The position numbers were made by a program, and so were the translations under genes. Positions 26,371 to 35,854 of a stretch of DNA of 64,000 bases are shown piece by piece (positions within the stretch are counted from its first letter, which is position 1; every line of letters begins with the position of its first letter). The stretch lies in NCBI RefSeq assembly GCF_011038965.1, contig NZ_JAAKEB010000004.1, positions 121,090 through 185,089 on the forward strand. Reading direction: 5' to 3'. The notes below the pieces were generated by a model. It made no database searches, was not told the DNA's origin, and worked only from the letters and a program-made list of their open reading frames with translations. The stretch is from Adlercreutzia sp. ZJ141. GTDB taxonomy: Bacteria; Actinomycetota; Coriobacteriia; Coriobacteriales; Eggerthellaceae.

Positions 26371-27294
26371 CTACTCCTTCGCGTTGGCTTGTGCCACGTT
26401 GTCTGCTGCCGCTTGCGTCGACTTGCCTCCTGTCGCGCGCGCCGCCGATGCGCCGTCAAGCGGCAGCACCTCGGTTGCGCCCGATTCCGTATGAACCAGA
26501 ATGGCTGGTCCTTCGACACCGGGCGCAGCGATGCGCAACTTGCCGTAGGTGAACTCGCCATCACATACAACACCTTCAAACGCCTTCGTTTGCCCGAAGC
26601 TTGCGACCACCTCAGGGGTTGCCGGATGTATTAGCAAGTCGGCCGGCTTGCCCACCTGAATAATACGTCCGCCTGACAAATAGGCTATTTGGTCGCTCAT
26701 CCGCAGCGCCTCGAACCCGTCGTGTGTGACCATGACGATGGTGGTGTCGTGTCGCTCGTGAAGCTTTAACACCAGGTCGCGCATGTCGTCGCGCACCTCT
26801 TCGTCAAGCCCGCTGAACGGCTCATCGAGCAACACGGCGTGCGGGCGACACACCAGCGCCCGCGCAAGTGCCACACGCTGCCGCTGCCCGCCCGACAACT
26901 CGTGCGTGCGACGCTGCTCAAGGCCCTGAAGCTGCACTTCAGCCAGCATTGCACGTGCCCGTTCACGCCGTTCAGGCGTGCGCACGCCGCGCATCTTCAA
27001 CGGAAAAGCCACATTGTCAAGCACATTCATGTTGGGAAACAGCCGCGCATCCTGAAACACCACCGATACGTCGCGTTTGTGCGTTGGTACGGCATCGACG
27101 CATTCCCCATCGAAATACACTTCTCCAGAGTCCTGTAGCAGAAGCCCGCTGATAACTGACAGCAACGTTGACTTTCCCGCCCCCGATTTTCCAAGAATCG
27201 ACACGAATTCACCCGAGGGCACGCACATTGAAACATCTTGCAGAATAGGATTCTTGCGCAGCGTGAGGTTTATGTTGCGCAGGCTGATTTCCAT
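26371..27294 (-). CDS. ABC transporter ATP-binding protein (YnjD-like)
   Basis: A 307-residue ATPase of the spermidine/iron/molybdate type. Walker A GKSGAGKST (about residues 35-43), Q-loop FQDARLFP, signature LSGGQRQRVALARAL, Walker B AVLLDEPFSGLD and switch THD are all present. A C-terminal 80-residue extension probably forms a regulatory domain. It follows two permease genes and a binding-protein gene. Their order resembles E. coli ynjBCD, with YnjC split in two. Confidence 0.92.
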   Translation of the reverse strand: MEISLRNINLTLRKNPILQDVSMCVPSGEFVSILGKSGAGKSTLLSVISGLLLQDSGEVYFDGECVDAVPTHKRDVSVVFQDARLFPNMNVLDNVAFPLKMRGVRTPERRERARAMLAEVQLQGLEQRRTHELSGGQRQRVALARALVCRPHAVLLDEPFSGLDEEVRDDMRDLVLKLHERHDTTIVMVTHDGFEALRMSDQIAYLSGGRIIQVGKPADLLIHPATPEVVASFGQTKAFEGVVCDGEFTYGKLRIAAPGVEGPAILVHTESGATEVLPLDGASAARATGGKSTQAAADNVAQANAKE

Positions 27295-27324
27295 GGAAGA
27301 GCCTCGTCTCTTTCGTCTTTCATC

Positions 27325-28158
27325 TTACGCTTCGCCGTACAGCGCCGTTTCCTCAGTGCTCCCGCCCGTTTTTCGCAGAATCACACGAAACGCCACGAAT
27401 ACCAGCAGCGTGGTTGCTAAAAACACCAGCGCGTAGGCACCAGCAATAGTGCGGTCGCCCCCGGAAAGGTAGGGGAACAGAATGAGCGCGAACGTACGTA
27501 CTTTGCCGCCGCCAATGAGTAGGGTAAGGAAGTACTGCGAAAACGATATGATGAAGCTCATGCACAGTGATGACAAGATACCCGGGGTAATTGTTGGCAG
27601 CGACACGTGCCAAAACGCGCGCAGTCCGCTCGCGCCCAAGGTGCGTGCAGCTTGTTCGCGTGCCTGTCCGGCACCGCACGTCGTCTCCGTCATGATGGCC
27701 ACTGCGTATGGCAGTGCCACAATGGCATGCGCGAGCACCACGCCGAACGCGGTGTAGGCAAGGTGCAGCCTAATGAAGGCGACTTGCACGCCCATAGCAA
27801 ACACGGTGGTGGGAATCAGGAACGGCAGCATGGTTAGGTATTCGAACGCTGTTCTTCCCACCCAACGGTGAAAGCAGATGGCGCGTGCCGCTAAGATAGC
27901 GACAGCTGTCGTAAGCACGGCGCATACTACCGATATCTCCACAGACAGCAGCAGGCAGCCAAGGCCGGTGGCGTCGCCCCCGCGCACGATGGTTTGCATG
28001 CCTCGGAGTGAGAACGACTCGGGCAGCAAGTTGGGCCATGGCCACGAATCGGTGAACGCCCATACCGCGATGATGGACAGCGGCAGCGCAACGCAGGCGA
28101 TTTGTAGCACTACGAGTACACGAGCCCAACGTGCGCCACTGTTTTTTCGAGCGCTCAT
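27325..28158 (-). CDS. ABC transporter permease (C-terminal YnjC-like half)
   Basis: A 277-residue inner-membrane permease with about six hydrophobic segments and a BPD_transp_1 coupling motif (EQAARTLGASGLRAFWHVSLP). Its start overlaps the upstream permease gene by 4 bases, so the two are coupled and likely form a heterodimer. Confidence 0.9.
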   Translation of the reverse strand: MSARKNSGARWARVLVVLQIACVALPLSIIAVWAFTDSWPWPNLLPESFSLRGMQTIVRGGDATGLGCLLLSVEISVVCAVLTTAVAILAARAICFHRWVGRTAFEYLTMLPFLIPTTVFAMGVQVAFIRLHLAYTAFGVVLAHAIVALPYAVAIMTETTCGAGQAREQAARTLGASGLRAFWHVSLPTITPGILSSLCMSFIISFSQYFLTLLIGGGKVRTFALILFPYLSGGDRTIAGAYALVFLATTLLVFVAFRVILRKTGGSTEETALYGEA

Positions 28159-29105
28159 CGGCCGCCCTCCTTCCGCTCATGCTTCAAAACAAGGAAGTAC
28201 ACCAACGCTGCGAGCGCGCAGACCAACGTAACGATGCCGTTGATTGCCATGGCGTAGAAGCGGTTTAAGATATCGGGATCTTGGAATTCCAGGTATGCAA
28301 GAATAGGCAGTGCTTTTGGCGCGGTCGGACCTAGTAGGAAGGGGATCTCATACGCCCCAAACGAGAACGCGAACACCACCAGAAACGCCTTTAGCGATGC
28401 GGTGAGGCTCAACGGCAGTGTAACGCTGAAAAACGATCGCACGGGGGCAGCCCCGCAGGTTGCCGCCGCTTCTCCCAGCGAATCGGACACGTGTGACATA
28501 ATGGTGATGGTACAAAACGCTACGTAGGGAATCTCCTTCCAGGCGTACACCAAAATAATGCCCCAACCGCTTGGAGCGCCCACGATGGAAGGCAAGTCGT
28601 TCGGTGATCCGACAATGCCCACCACGTACAACACGCGCGCGAGCAGTCCTGAACCAGAAAGCAGAAAAATAAACCCCAACGCCACCAGTGCGTGCATGCT
28701 CATGATAGGAATTTGAAGACCCAGTAGCTGCGTGAAGCTGCCACTTTTCGCTTTTACCAGCGCGGCTGAAAGCAGGATGCCACCGCCAAGCGCAATAAGC
28801 GAAGACATCAGCGACACGAACAGCGAAAAGCACAACGACGAGGTGAAATCGCTGCGCGTGAAGGCTTCCCGGAAATACTCGAGGGTGAAGTCGAATCGGT
28901 CGAGAAACGGGGCTATGCCGAACCCTTGCAAAACGCCAATGCCCACGCCGTATACGAATAGGGCCATGAGAGCAAGCGCCGGCAACGCCAGCGCATAGGG
29001 GGCTAAGCCCTCCGTCAGGCGACGAAGGGCTCGTGGCCGCGCCGTGGCATGCATACGCACGCCACGGTCAGACAAAGGAGTTCGGGTGGTGTTACGCACC
29101 GGCAA
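28155..29105 (-). CDS. ABC transporter permease (N-terminal YnjC-like half)
   Basis: A 316-residue permease with about six membrane segments; the coupling motif is EAAATCGAAPVRSFFSVTLP. The start at 29105 overlaps the binding-protein gene by 14 bases; an in-frame ATG at 29054 is an alternative and would remove 17 mostly polar residues. Confidence 0.9.
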   Translation of the reverse strand: MPVRNTTRTPLSDRGVRMHATARPRALRRLTEGLAPYALALPALALMALFVYGVGIGVLQGFGIAPFLDRFDFTLEYFREAFTRSDFTSSLCFSLFVSLMSSLIALGGGILLSAALVKAKSGSFTQLLGLQIPIMSMHALVALGFIFLLSGSGLLARVLYVVGIVGSPNDLPSIVGAPSGWGIILVYAWKEIPYVAFCTITIMSHVSDSLGEAAATCGAAPVRSFFSVTLPLSLTASLKAFLVVFAFSFGAYEIPFLLGPTAPKALPILAYLEFQDPDILNRFYAMAINGIVTLVCALAALVYFLVLKHERKEGGR

Positions 29106-30405
29106 CCTCTTCGTGCCACAAGTCTTCGATCAGTGGGATCACCTGACCGCATGCCTCGGCAACGCGCACGTCAAGCTTCTCGGCTAAGGGCACTTCGGAG
29201 CCGCCCAGTTCAACGGCATCAAAACCTGCTTTCACATCGTCGGGCAGCTTGTCCATGTCCAGTACGCTCATCTGGCGTAGCTGAACGTATTGGTCGAGTT
29301 GCAGCTCGGGGCTGATTACTTCGTTGATAGCTACGAGTGCGGCGGCCTTGTGGGGAGCGTTTGCGGGGATGGCCATGAAGTTGGTGTTACCTACGGTACC
29401 CGATTCAAACACGAACGCTTTTGTTGTTTCAGGAAGGATACCCTGATCAACGTCGGTTTGCGGGTCGCCATAACCCATGTTGAAAATGAGTTCGCCGTCG
29501 GCATACATCTGCGAGCAGGTGGTGGAGTCGGCCGGATAGGTGGAGCCTTCTTTCCACAGGTAGGGTGCCAGGTCGCGCAGGTAGGCAAGGCCCGGCTCGA
29601 TGATGGCTTTCACTTCGTCTTTGGTTGCGTCGTTTATAGATGCGAGTTTCTCGAACTCCTGCTTACCAATGACACCAGCGATAAGGCAGCTGATGAACGC
29701 GGTGCCGGTGAAGTCGCCCGGCTCGGGATAGCTCACCTGGCCGGGGTGCGCCTTGCAGAACTCCAAGAACTCGTCGGGGTTCTTCGGCACGTCCTTGACG
29801 GTAGCCCCGTCAACCCAGAACACCATTTGAGCCTTGCCGTAGGGTGCTTCGAAGCCTTCGGTGGGATTGCCAAAGTCGATGGTGATGTCGGTGGACGTTC
29901 CGTCCACGTAGTCGTTATAGTTGGGAAGGTAGTCGACGAACGGGCCCCATACGTAGCCGTTCTTTTTGACGGAGGCGAAGTTCTCGCCGTTGATCCATAC
30001 GAAGTCGATGGTTCCATTGGCATTGGGGTTGGCCTGCATTTCGCCGGAAAGCTGTGTGAGAATGTCGTTGATGTCCATTCCCACAAGGTTGAGTGTCACG
30101 TCGTATTTCTCTTTGAGCTGGGGTGCCAGCGTGCCTTCGATCCAGGCGTTGCGCATATCGTCGCCGCCCCAACCGTACCACGACACCTCTTGGCCGCGTG
30201 CTGCTTCGAGTACGGCGTCCCAGTTGGAGAAGTCGACGTCGGCTTGCGCTGCCGAGGTGCCTTCACCCGATCCGCTATCGGATGACCCCGACGAGCAGCC
30301 TGCCAGGCCTGCGACCGCAAGGGTGATTCCCGCAGCGCCCGACAGCTTCAGGAAAGTTCTCCTGCTTACGGTGCCTGATTTGCCTGCGTTAATGATGCGT
30401 TCCAT
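29092..30405 (-). CDS. Extracellular solute-binding lipoprotein (YnjB-like)
   Basis: A 437-residue substrate-binding protein with a Tat-type signal (SRRTFLKLSG) and lipobox AGC near residue 36, so it is membrane-anchored outside the cell. The mature part begins as a Ser/Gly linker, then VSWYGWGGDDMRNAWIEG, typical of YnjB-like and spermidine-type binding proteins. ATG 30405 follows GGAAAGG. Its first 40 bases overlap the end of the fused transferase gene, so the transporter belongs to the same transcript. The ligand is unknown. Confidence 0.9.
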   Translation of the reverse strand: MERIINAGKSGTVSRRTFLKLSGAAGITLAVAGLAGCSSGSSDSGSGEGTSAAQADVDFSNWDAVLEAARGQEVSWYGWGGDDMRNAWIEGTLAPQLKEKYDVTLNLVGMDINDILTQLSGEMQANPNANGTIDFVWINGENFASVKKNGYVWGPFVDYLPNYNDYVDGTSTDITIDFGNPTEGFEAPYGKAQMVFWVDGATVKDVPKNPDEFLEFCKAHPGQVSYPEPGDFTGTAFISCLIAGVIGKQEFEKLASINDATKDEVKAIIEPGLAYLRDLAPYLWKEGSTYPADSTTCSQMYADGELIFNMGYGDPQTDVDQGILPETTKAFVFESGTVGNTNFMAIPANAPHKAAALVAINEVISPELQLDQYVQLRQMSVLDMDKLPDDVKAGFDAVELGGSEVPLAEKLDVRVAEACGQVIPLIEDLWHEEVAGA

Positions 30406-32045
30406 ACATTTTCCTTTCCCTGATGGTTCGTTGGTCGTGTGCTCGATGCTGCTGCAGCAACGGTTTCGCGGTGCAGCAACGGGTCGAGCGTGCGAAGCAT
30501 GGCGGCCATATGCCGGCATGCAGTGTCGCCTTGTTTGATACGGAGGCTGTACCATTCGAGCTCGCTTGGCGTATCGATGTCGAGCTTTTGCGGTCCGAAC
30601 GCAACGGTGCGGCCCTGTTCGGCGCAGGTGCGTTTCGCGTCCTCGAATACGCTGTCGGTGCCGTAACGCTTGTCGGCGAACAGTTCGGGGAAACGCTCAC
30701 GTAGCCCCACGAGCCAATAGCCTCCGTCTTGGCTGGGGGCCAACACGACGTCGCGCCGTGTGAGTTTGTCGAATGCGCGGTTTAGCTCTGCTACGCGCAC
30801 GTTGGGAATGTCGCTCCCCATGAGCAGACACGACGTTGCGCCCATACTAAACGCGTCCTCGAATGCGGCGTCCATGCGGGCACCCAATGTGCGTCCCCGC
30901 TGTTCGATGAAATGCAACTGGCGTGTGGGATGGGTATAGCAGCACTGCAGCGAGTGTTTGAAGGTGGCGAAGATAGCTTCGCCGTTGGGCTGGTCGTCGT
31001 GATCGGGCGCATAGCAAACCACGATGTCGCGGTCAAGCTGCGAGAGCATGCTTACGGTATCGGCAATAAGCGCCCGCTGCACATCGGCGCATTGTTCGGG
31101 TGAAAGCGTGGGCGCAAGGCGCGTTTTCGCTTTGCCAGCAACGGGCACGCGGGTGAACAGGACAAGCGCTTCGCCTGCAATGCGGCTTTCGGGTTGTGTA
31201 AGCGCAGAGGGTTCGAGCGCGGCTGAGGATAACTCGGGCACAAGCTGCGCGACGCGCTTCACCGCAGCGCGCTCGGGTGTAGGTTGTGCGGTGGTTGCGG
31301 ACACTACAGCTGCGGGTGCTGCCGCAGCAACGGTCTCTTTAGGAGCCACCGCATTCCGTTTTGCTTTTTCCCGCACGTCGCCGTAGAGCTGCTGAATGCG
31401 TTCAGGTGACGTACCTCTGCGGTAACGGAAGCGCAGCCAGGCCATCTGAAACCCGATGAGCGTATGGTTGCCTGCTTCGAAGCGGCGCACCGACGCCGTT
31501 ATGCGATCGGAAAGCTGTCGTGGCCAACCAAACGCTTTGCGCAGTCGACGCGACAGTTCGTAGTCTTCCATGATACAGATGTCAGGCACGCCACCCACGC
31601 GATCAAGTGCAGCGCGCGTCATGAACATACCCTGGTCACCGAAGGGAATTCCTCCCACGCGAGCGCGCAGGTTCGATTTGCGGATGCCGAAGCGGTACTC
31701 CGGTCGATGCGAAGTGAAATCCACGGTGAGACACCCCCAGGAAGCGCCCGAATCAAGCGTTTCCTGAATGTGTTGCAGTGCTGTTTCGTTAATGGTGGTA
31801 TCAACATGCAAGAACAAGATATGTTCGCCCTGTGACGCCTCAACGCCACGCCGACATTGCCCGCCGCGTCCCTTTGCGCCGCGCACCACCGTGCGCCCTT
31901 CGAGCAATGACATGGTGTCATCGGTGCTGCCGCCATCGCTGAAGATAATCTCGCATGGGTAGTTCCATGAATCAACCATGTGCAAGAATGCAGGCAGCGC
32001 TGTCTCTTCATTGTATACAGGAACGACTATTGACAGCATAGACAC
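30366..32045 (-). CDS. Fused glycosyltransferase 2 and CofC-like transferase (selenodomain-associated types)
   Basis: A 559-residue bifunctional protein. Residues 1 to about 230 are a GT2 glycosyltransferase (IVVPVYNEETALP, IIFSDGGSTDDT, LFLHVDTTIN, GDQGMFMTR), matching the family I know as TIGR04283. An Ala/Pro/Thr linker covers about 235 to 285. Residues from about 290 are a DUF2064/TIGR04282 nucleotidyltransferase-like domain (VLFTRVPVAGKAKTRLAPTL, LLMGSDIPN, SQDGGYWLVGL, DIDTPSEL). These are usually separate neighbouring genes. The C-terminal 60 residues are low complexity. Confidence 0.88.
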   Translation of the reverse strand: MSMLSIVVPVYNEETALPAFLHMVDSWNYPCEIIFSDGGSTDDTMSLLEGRTVVRGAKGRGGQCRRGVEASQGEHILFLHVDTTINETALQHIQETLDSGASWGCLTVDFTSHRPEYRFGIRKSNLRARVGGIPFGDQGMFMTRAALDRVGGVPDICIMEDYELSRRLRKAFGWPRQLSDRITASVRRFEAGNHTLIGFQMAWLRFRYRRGTSPERIQQLYGDVREKAKRNAVAPKETVAAAAPAAVVSATTAQPTPERAAVKRVAQLVPELSSAALEPSALTQPESRIAGEALVLFTRVPVAGKAKTRLAPTLSPEQCADVQRALIADTVSMLSQLDRDIVVCYAPDHDDQPNGEAIFATFKHSLQCCYTHPTRQLHFIEQRGRTLGARMDAAFEDAFSMGATSCLLMGSDIPNVRVAELNRAFDKLTRRDVVLAPSQDGGYWLVGLRERFPELFADKRYGTDSVFEDAKRTCAEQGRTVAFGPQKLDIDTPSELEWYSLRIKQGDTACRHMAAMLRTLDPLLHRETVAAAASSTRPTNHQGKENVWNASLTQANQAP

Positions 32046-32824
32046 TACGCCTTCGTGGCAGGGTAAGGGTTCACGTTTGTGTCGAACTTCCGTTTGGCGC
32101 GATTCCAGAACGCGCGCTTGGCGTCGGGTGCTTCCTCAACGCCTAAGAACACCGACACGGCGTGTTGGCAATTGCTGTTGCCTAGGCGCGCAAACTGTCC
32201 CAAGCACGATGCGCAGTACGTGTAGATGCGCCTGCCGTCTGCTGCGTCAAACACGCGTTGCGTGTGTCGGCGAACAACATCAGGCCCTTGCGCGGCAAGC
32301 TTCGGCAACAGCCCGCAGCAGCCGACCTTCTTCAGGTCGTCGACAGCCGACAGATCGCAGCTACGGCGCAGCGCGTCGCGCATCTCGTGGTGTCGCAGGT
32401 CAGGGCAAGGCGTAAACAGCACGCCGGGTTCAAACGTACCCTTCGGACGTACGCCAAGCTCTTCGAACAGCTCGAACACCGATATCGTGGGAATACCCAG
32501 ACGCTCTTGAAGCAAGTTCAGGCAGTTCGGACACACCGCAACCACGCGCGTGCATCCGCATTTCTTCAGACGGCGCGCAATGCTCGAAAGTACGCGATCG
32601 GTGCCGCCCTGCACGCCGAAGCCGTCGAGCGGGTGCCCGCAGCAGTCGTACGCGATGCCGATGCCGTGCATGCGACACAGCTCGGCCAACGCATCCATGG
32701 TGCGGGGAAACTGCGAAGGAAAAGCGCATCCAGGGAACAGAACAGTGTCGCAGGATTCGCTGGGGTAACGCTTGAAAGGGTAGTGACTTTTTTCTGAACA
32801 GGTGATCAGCTTCGCGGTATTCAT
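32045..32824 (-). CDS. Cysteine-rich CCG-domain protein (HdrB/GlpC-like)
   Basis: A 259-residue soluble protein with two CCG-type modules: YDCCGHPLDGFG with VCPNCLN, and KVGCCGLLPKL with YCASCLGQF. Such modules bind an unusual [4Fe-4S] cluster in heterodisulfide reductase and act in electron transfer or thiol/disulfide chemistry. Its stop overlaps the start of the fused transferase by one base, and its start overlaps the TVP38 gene by four. It most likely acts as a redox partner in the pathway of this cluster. Confidence 0.82.
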   Translation of the reverse strand: MNTAKLITCSEKSHYPFKRYPSESCDTVLFPGCAFPSQFPRTMDALAELCRMHGIGIAYDCCGHPLDGFGVQGGTDRVLSSIARRLKKCGCTRVVAVCPNCLNLLQERLGIPTISVFELFEELGVRPKGTFEPGVLFTPCPDLRHHEMRDALRRSCDLSAVDDLKKVGCCGLLPKLAAQGPDVVRRHTQRVFDAADGRRIYTYCASCLGQFARLGNSNCQHAVSVFLGVEEAPDAKRAFWNRAKRKFDTNVNPYPATKA

Positions 32825-33489
32825 TCGATGTTCGCTTTCTTCTTCAGCACGTACGCTACAGCAAGTGTTACTACCAGCAGCACGGCGGCGAATGCGAAGC
32901 AGGCGATGCGGTTCTCGCCGTCGATGATGCCCGCAGCGGCCACGGTGTACACGGCCGTGCCGGGAATCATGAACAGCGCCGAATACAGTGTGTACGAAAA
33001 AAAGCTGATGTCGGTGACTCCGTACGCGAAGTTCTGCAGGTTGTAAGGAAACACGGGAATCAACCGCGTGATAGCCAGAAGATAGACGTCGCTTTTACGA
33101 GCTCCGTCAAAAAACAAGTCGTTGAGCTGCTTGTTTTTCGCGAGTTTCGGCTTGATGGCGTCTTTAAGGAAGTAGCGACCAGCAATGAATGCCAAGCAGG
33201 CACCAATGGTCACTGATATCCAGCACAAAAACGTGCCCCACACGGCACCGAACAGCGTGCCGGCGGCTATAGCGAACAGCACGCCGGGCAGCGCCAGTAC
33301 GATGCAGCCGACAATGGACAGCGCTACGAACACCAAGGCAGCTTCGACGGGATGCTCGGCAAGCGTAGTTTGCAGCCAGGCAGTCGCCTGTCCACTCACA
33401 AGTAAGTCGGACCAGCCAAACACAAAGTTCAGCGCAACCACAATGGCAACGATACCAATGAAGACCCAGAGCTTTACGTTCTTCTTCAT
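32821..33489 (-). CDS. TVP38/TMEM64-family membrane protein (YdjX/YdjZ-like), short
   Basis: A 222-residue protein with about six hydrophobic segments and the SNARE-associated (DedA-like) core GVLFAIAAGTLFGAVWGT...RYFLKD...RLIPVFPYNLQNFAYG. Function of the family is unsettled. AAAGGAGGT precedes the ATG. Confidence 0.9.
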   Translation of the reverse strand: MKKNVKLWVFIGIVAIVVALNFVFGWSDLLVSGQATAWLQTTLAEHPVEAALVFVALSIVGCIVLALPGVLFAIAAGTLFGAVWGTFLCWISVTIGACLAFIAGRYFLKDAIKPKLAKNKQLNDLFFDGARKSDVYLLAITRLIPVFPYNLQNFAYGVTDISFFSYTLYSALFMIPGTAVYTVAAAGIIDGENRIACFAFAAVLLVVTLAVAYVLKKKANIE

Positions 33490-33520
33490 AGGGTACCTCC
33501 TTTGCGGTTACGGTAGGTTA

Positions 33521-33566
33521 TACAAAAAAAGACGCACCGGCACGTTATAGTACGACGCGCCGGTGC
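33521..33566 (-). terminator. Terminator between the two TVP38 genes
   Basis: Read on the minus strand, CGCACCGGC and GCCGGTGCG flank a 17-base loop and are followed by TCTTTTTTT. It would separate the ydjY-TVP38 pair from the downstream genes, unless read-through occurs. Confidence 0.75.
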
Positions 33567-33575
33567 GAGATGGTA

Positions 33576-34751
33576 CTACTTTGCCTCGGCCTGCACAACT
33601 TCGGATGTGTCTGCGGTGTTGTCCGATTCGTCCATAAGGTCGGCGTGACGCGCCTTGAACACCTGACGAACCAGGAATATCAGCGCAAACAGTGCAAAGG
33701 TGATGAGCAGTGCTGTCATAACCAGCTGAGCGCTACCGGTGAGCATGCCGCCCACGTAGGAGTACACGATGGTTGCTGGCAACTGACCGATGCCCGTCGC
33801 GATGAAGAAGTCGAGGAACCCCATGCCTGTCAGGCCTGCCGCGTAGCTCACGTAGTCAAAGGACATGAAGGGAAGCAAGCGGCAGATAAGAATAGCGTTT
33901 TTACCATAACGTTCAAAGAACTTGTCAACGCTAGCAAGCGCACCATGCGACACGAAATTCGCAACGGCATCGCGGCCCAGAATGCGCGCGATGAAGAAGC
34001 ACACCGCGGCACCGGCCATGGCGCTCGACCACGACAAGATAGCTCCCTGCCACCAGCCGAATACAGCTGCATTTGAGAACGTGATCAGGAATGCAGGAAT
34101 AGGAGCTGCCATGCTCTGCAGAACCATCAGGCAGAACGAAACGCCGGCAGCCCAGGGGCCATACGAGGCAATGAGGTCGGCAACGGCGCTGATGTCACCC
34201 GATGACAGTAGCTTGAAGATAGTGCCCATCTCTTCGCGAATGGCAGGCACGCATGAGCATATGGCAACTACAACGAAGAGCGCGACGAACGTCGCCCAGC
34301 GGGCAATCCGGTTGGTTCGCTGAAGCTTCGCTTCGTCTTCGGCAAGCTCTTTCTTTGGAGCGGGGTTCTTCACCTCGTATACAACAATGGCTACAAACCC
34401 CACGATAACAATTGCAAGGAGAATGAACGACATGACGTCGAGCGGGAATCGATTGAGATGCAGGCCCTCTCGAGCAAATGCGGCGGGTGCGCGAAGGAGC
34501 GACCGCGAGGGGCCAATCCAAATAAGTGCGCACATGATCATGGTCATCAAACTAGCCGTTGTGCCAGCGAGTCCAATTCCTCGCTCCTGCTTGCGCCGAA
34601 AAACGCACAGCAGAGCGAAAGCGACGATGAGTACGCCGTAAAAAATATAGCCAGTGTTGAACGCCATCTGTAGCATCCAGCTGCTATAGGCAATCATGCC
34701 CGCAGTAAGCGCCCAGAGAAACGCGTTATAAAAATGACTCACGTGCTTCAT
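33576..34751 (-). CDS. TVP38/TMEM64-family membrane protein, long
   Basis: A 391-residue membrane protein. The C-terminal 220 residues are the TVP38 domain (APIPAFLITFSNAAVFGWWQGA, RLLPFMSFDYVSYAAGLTGM). The extra N-terminal part carries about four more hydrophobic segments ahead of a charged Lys/Glu stretch. It lies 40 bases after the YdjY-like gene. Confidence 0.88.
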   Translation of the reverse strand: MKHVSHFYNAFLWALTAGMIAYSSWMLQMAFNTGYIFYGVLIVAFALLCVFRRKQERGIGLAGTTASLMTMIMCALIWIGPSRSLLRAPAAFAREGLHLNRFPLDVMSFILLAIVIVGFVAIVVYEVKNPAPKKELAEDEAKLQRTNRIARWATFVALFVVVAICSCVPAIREEMGTIFKLLSSGDISAVADLIASYGPWAAGVSFCLMVLQSMAAPIPAFLITFSNAAVFGWWQGAILSWSSAMAGAAVCFFIARILGRDAVANFVSHGALASVDKFFERYGKNAILICRLLPFMSFDYVSYAAGLTGMGFLDFFIATGIGQLPATIVYSYVGGMLTGSAQLVMTALLITFALFALIFLVRQVFKARHADLMDESDNTADTSEVVQAEAK

Positions 34752-34791
34752 GGATGTTCGTTCTCCTTGTTAGTGCTAGATAGGGTGGCGA

Positions 34792-35553
34792 TTAGGCTGC
34801 AGTGAACGTGACAATGACTCGAGTTCCGTCTGCCGGAAGCACGTCTTCCTTGCCGCTGAACAAAGCAACCTCATGCTGCGAGGTTCCGGTCGGCCAGTAA
34901 GCGTCGCTCACGATGCCCGTGGCGCAGCTGTCCAGACAAAGCACGCAGCCGGTGTTGTTCTTCTTCGCGCTTTCCAAATTGCCGCCGAAGCGGAAGTCGG
35001 GGGTGTAGTCGCCCGCCGTGCAGTTGATGATGTCGATAAAGGGAATATCTTCCTGACCGTCCCATTTGATGGTGACCTTGAGAGGATCTCCTTCGATGCT
35101 CTTGCCTTCTCCCTTGGCTGCTTTCATGTCCTCGGCAGTCAGGTTGTTGCCAGCCTCAAAGCCGCAGTCCATAAGTGCTTGGTAGAATTCCTTTTCGTCG
35201 CCCAGGCCGCGCAGGACAGCCTTCTCGCCGTTGGAACCCTCTGCGTATACGATGCCGTGACGCGTAAGCTCGGTGAAGTAGACGGCGTTTACCTCGGCCA
35301 GGTAGCGAACTTCCTTGTTCTCGACATCGACGGTGATAGGAGTATCTTCCGTGGGGTCGGCGATACCGGATGTTGGTGCGGGCTCGGCAGTTTTGTCGTC
35401 AGTCTTTTCGTCAGCGGGTTCGGTTGTTTCCTCGTTCGAGGCACAGCCAGACAGAGGCAGCGCCGATACGGCAGCTGCGGCCCCGATGACGCCCAGCCCT
35501 TTGACGAACGAGCGGCGGCTCAAGACGTCGGTTTGCGTGGAAGTGGTTTTCAT
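34792..35553 (-). CDS. YdjY-like exported lipoprotein
   Basis: A 253-residue protein with a Tat-type signal (SRRSFVKGLG), a lipobox LSGC near residue 36, then an acidic Glu/Thr/Lys linker. The mature domain (VEVNKEVRYLAEVNAVYF..., RHGIVYAEGSNGEKAVL, EFYQALMDCGF) resembles E. coli YdjY. Three cysteines near the C-terminus (CVLCLDSC) could bind metal or be redox active. ATG 35553 follows AAGGAG. Divergent from a LysR gene; first gene of the cluster. Confidence 0.8.
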   Translation of the reverse strand: MKTTSTQTDVLSRRSFVKGLGVIGAAAAVSALPLSGCASNEETTEPADEKTDDKTAEPAPTSGIADPTEDTPITVDVENKEVRYLAEVNAVYFTELTRHGIVYAEGSNGEKAVLRGLGDEKEFYQALMDCGFEAGNNLTAEDMKAAKGEGKSIEGDPLKVTIKWDGQEDIPFIDIINCTAGDYTPDFRFGGNLESAKKNNTGCVLCLDSCATGIVSDAYWPTGTSQHEVALFSGKEDVLPADGTRVIVTFTAA

Positions 35554-35854
35554 GTCGTTCTCCTTTGCTATCTCGAGACAGTATTCCCCTGTTCCGCGTA
35601 CGGTGATGGTGACTGCGGCTGCCTCTCCGATGCGCGTGCTTGTGCACGTGTACACTTAATTATGGCGTTGTGAGGGCTGATTGCAAATCATGATTATTTA
35701 TAATTGCTCATATATATCAATATTTATAATATATTATCTGATTTCCTCGAAGGCGCTTGGTTACAGGTGTGGTTTACGGTGATGAGGCGTTGTTGTGAAT
35801 CGCATTCTGCGGCAACGAAGAGCCTGTATGTGTTATATGCGGAAAGGTTACAAG
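35554..35854. promoter_or_regulatory. AT-rich divergent control region, lysR and ydjY-like gene
   Basis: A 301-base gap. From about 35688 to 35745 it is very AT-rich, with ATTTATAAT occurring twice about 30 bases apart, suitable for a LysR tetramer and for both -10 boxes. No single promoter could be fixed. Confidence 0.45.
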
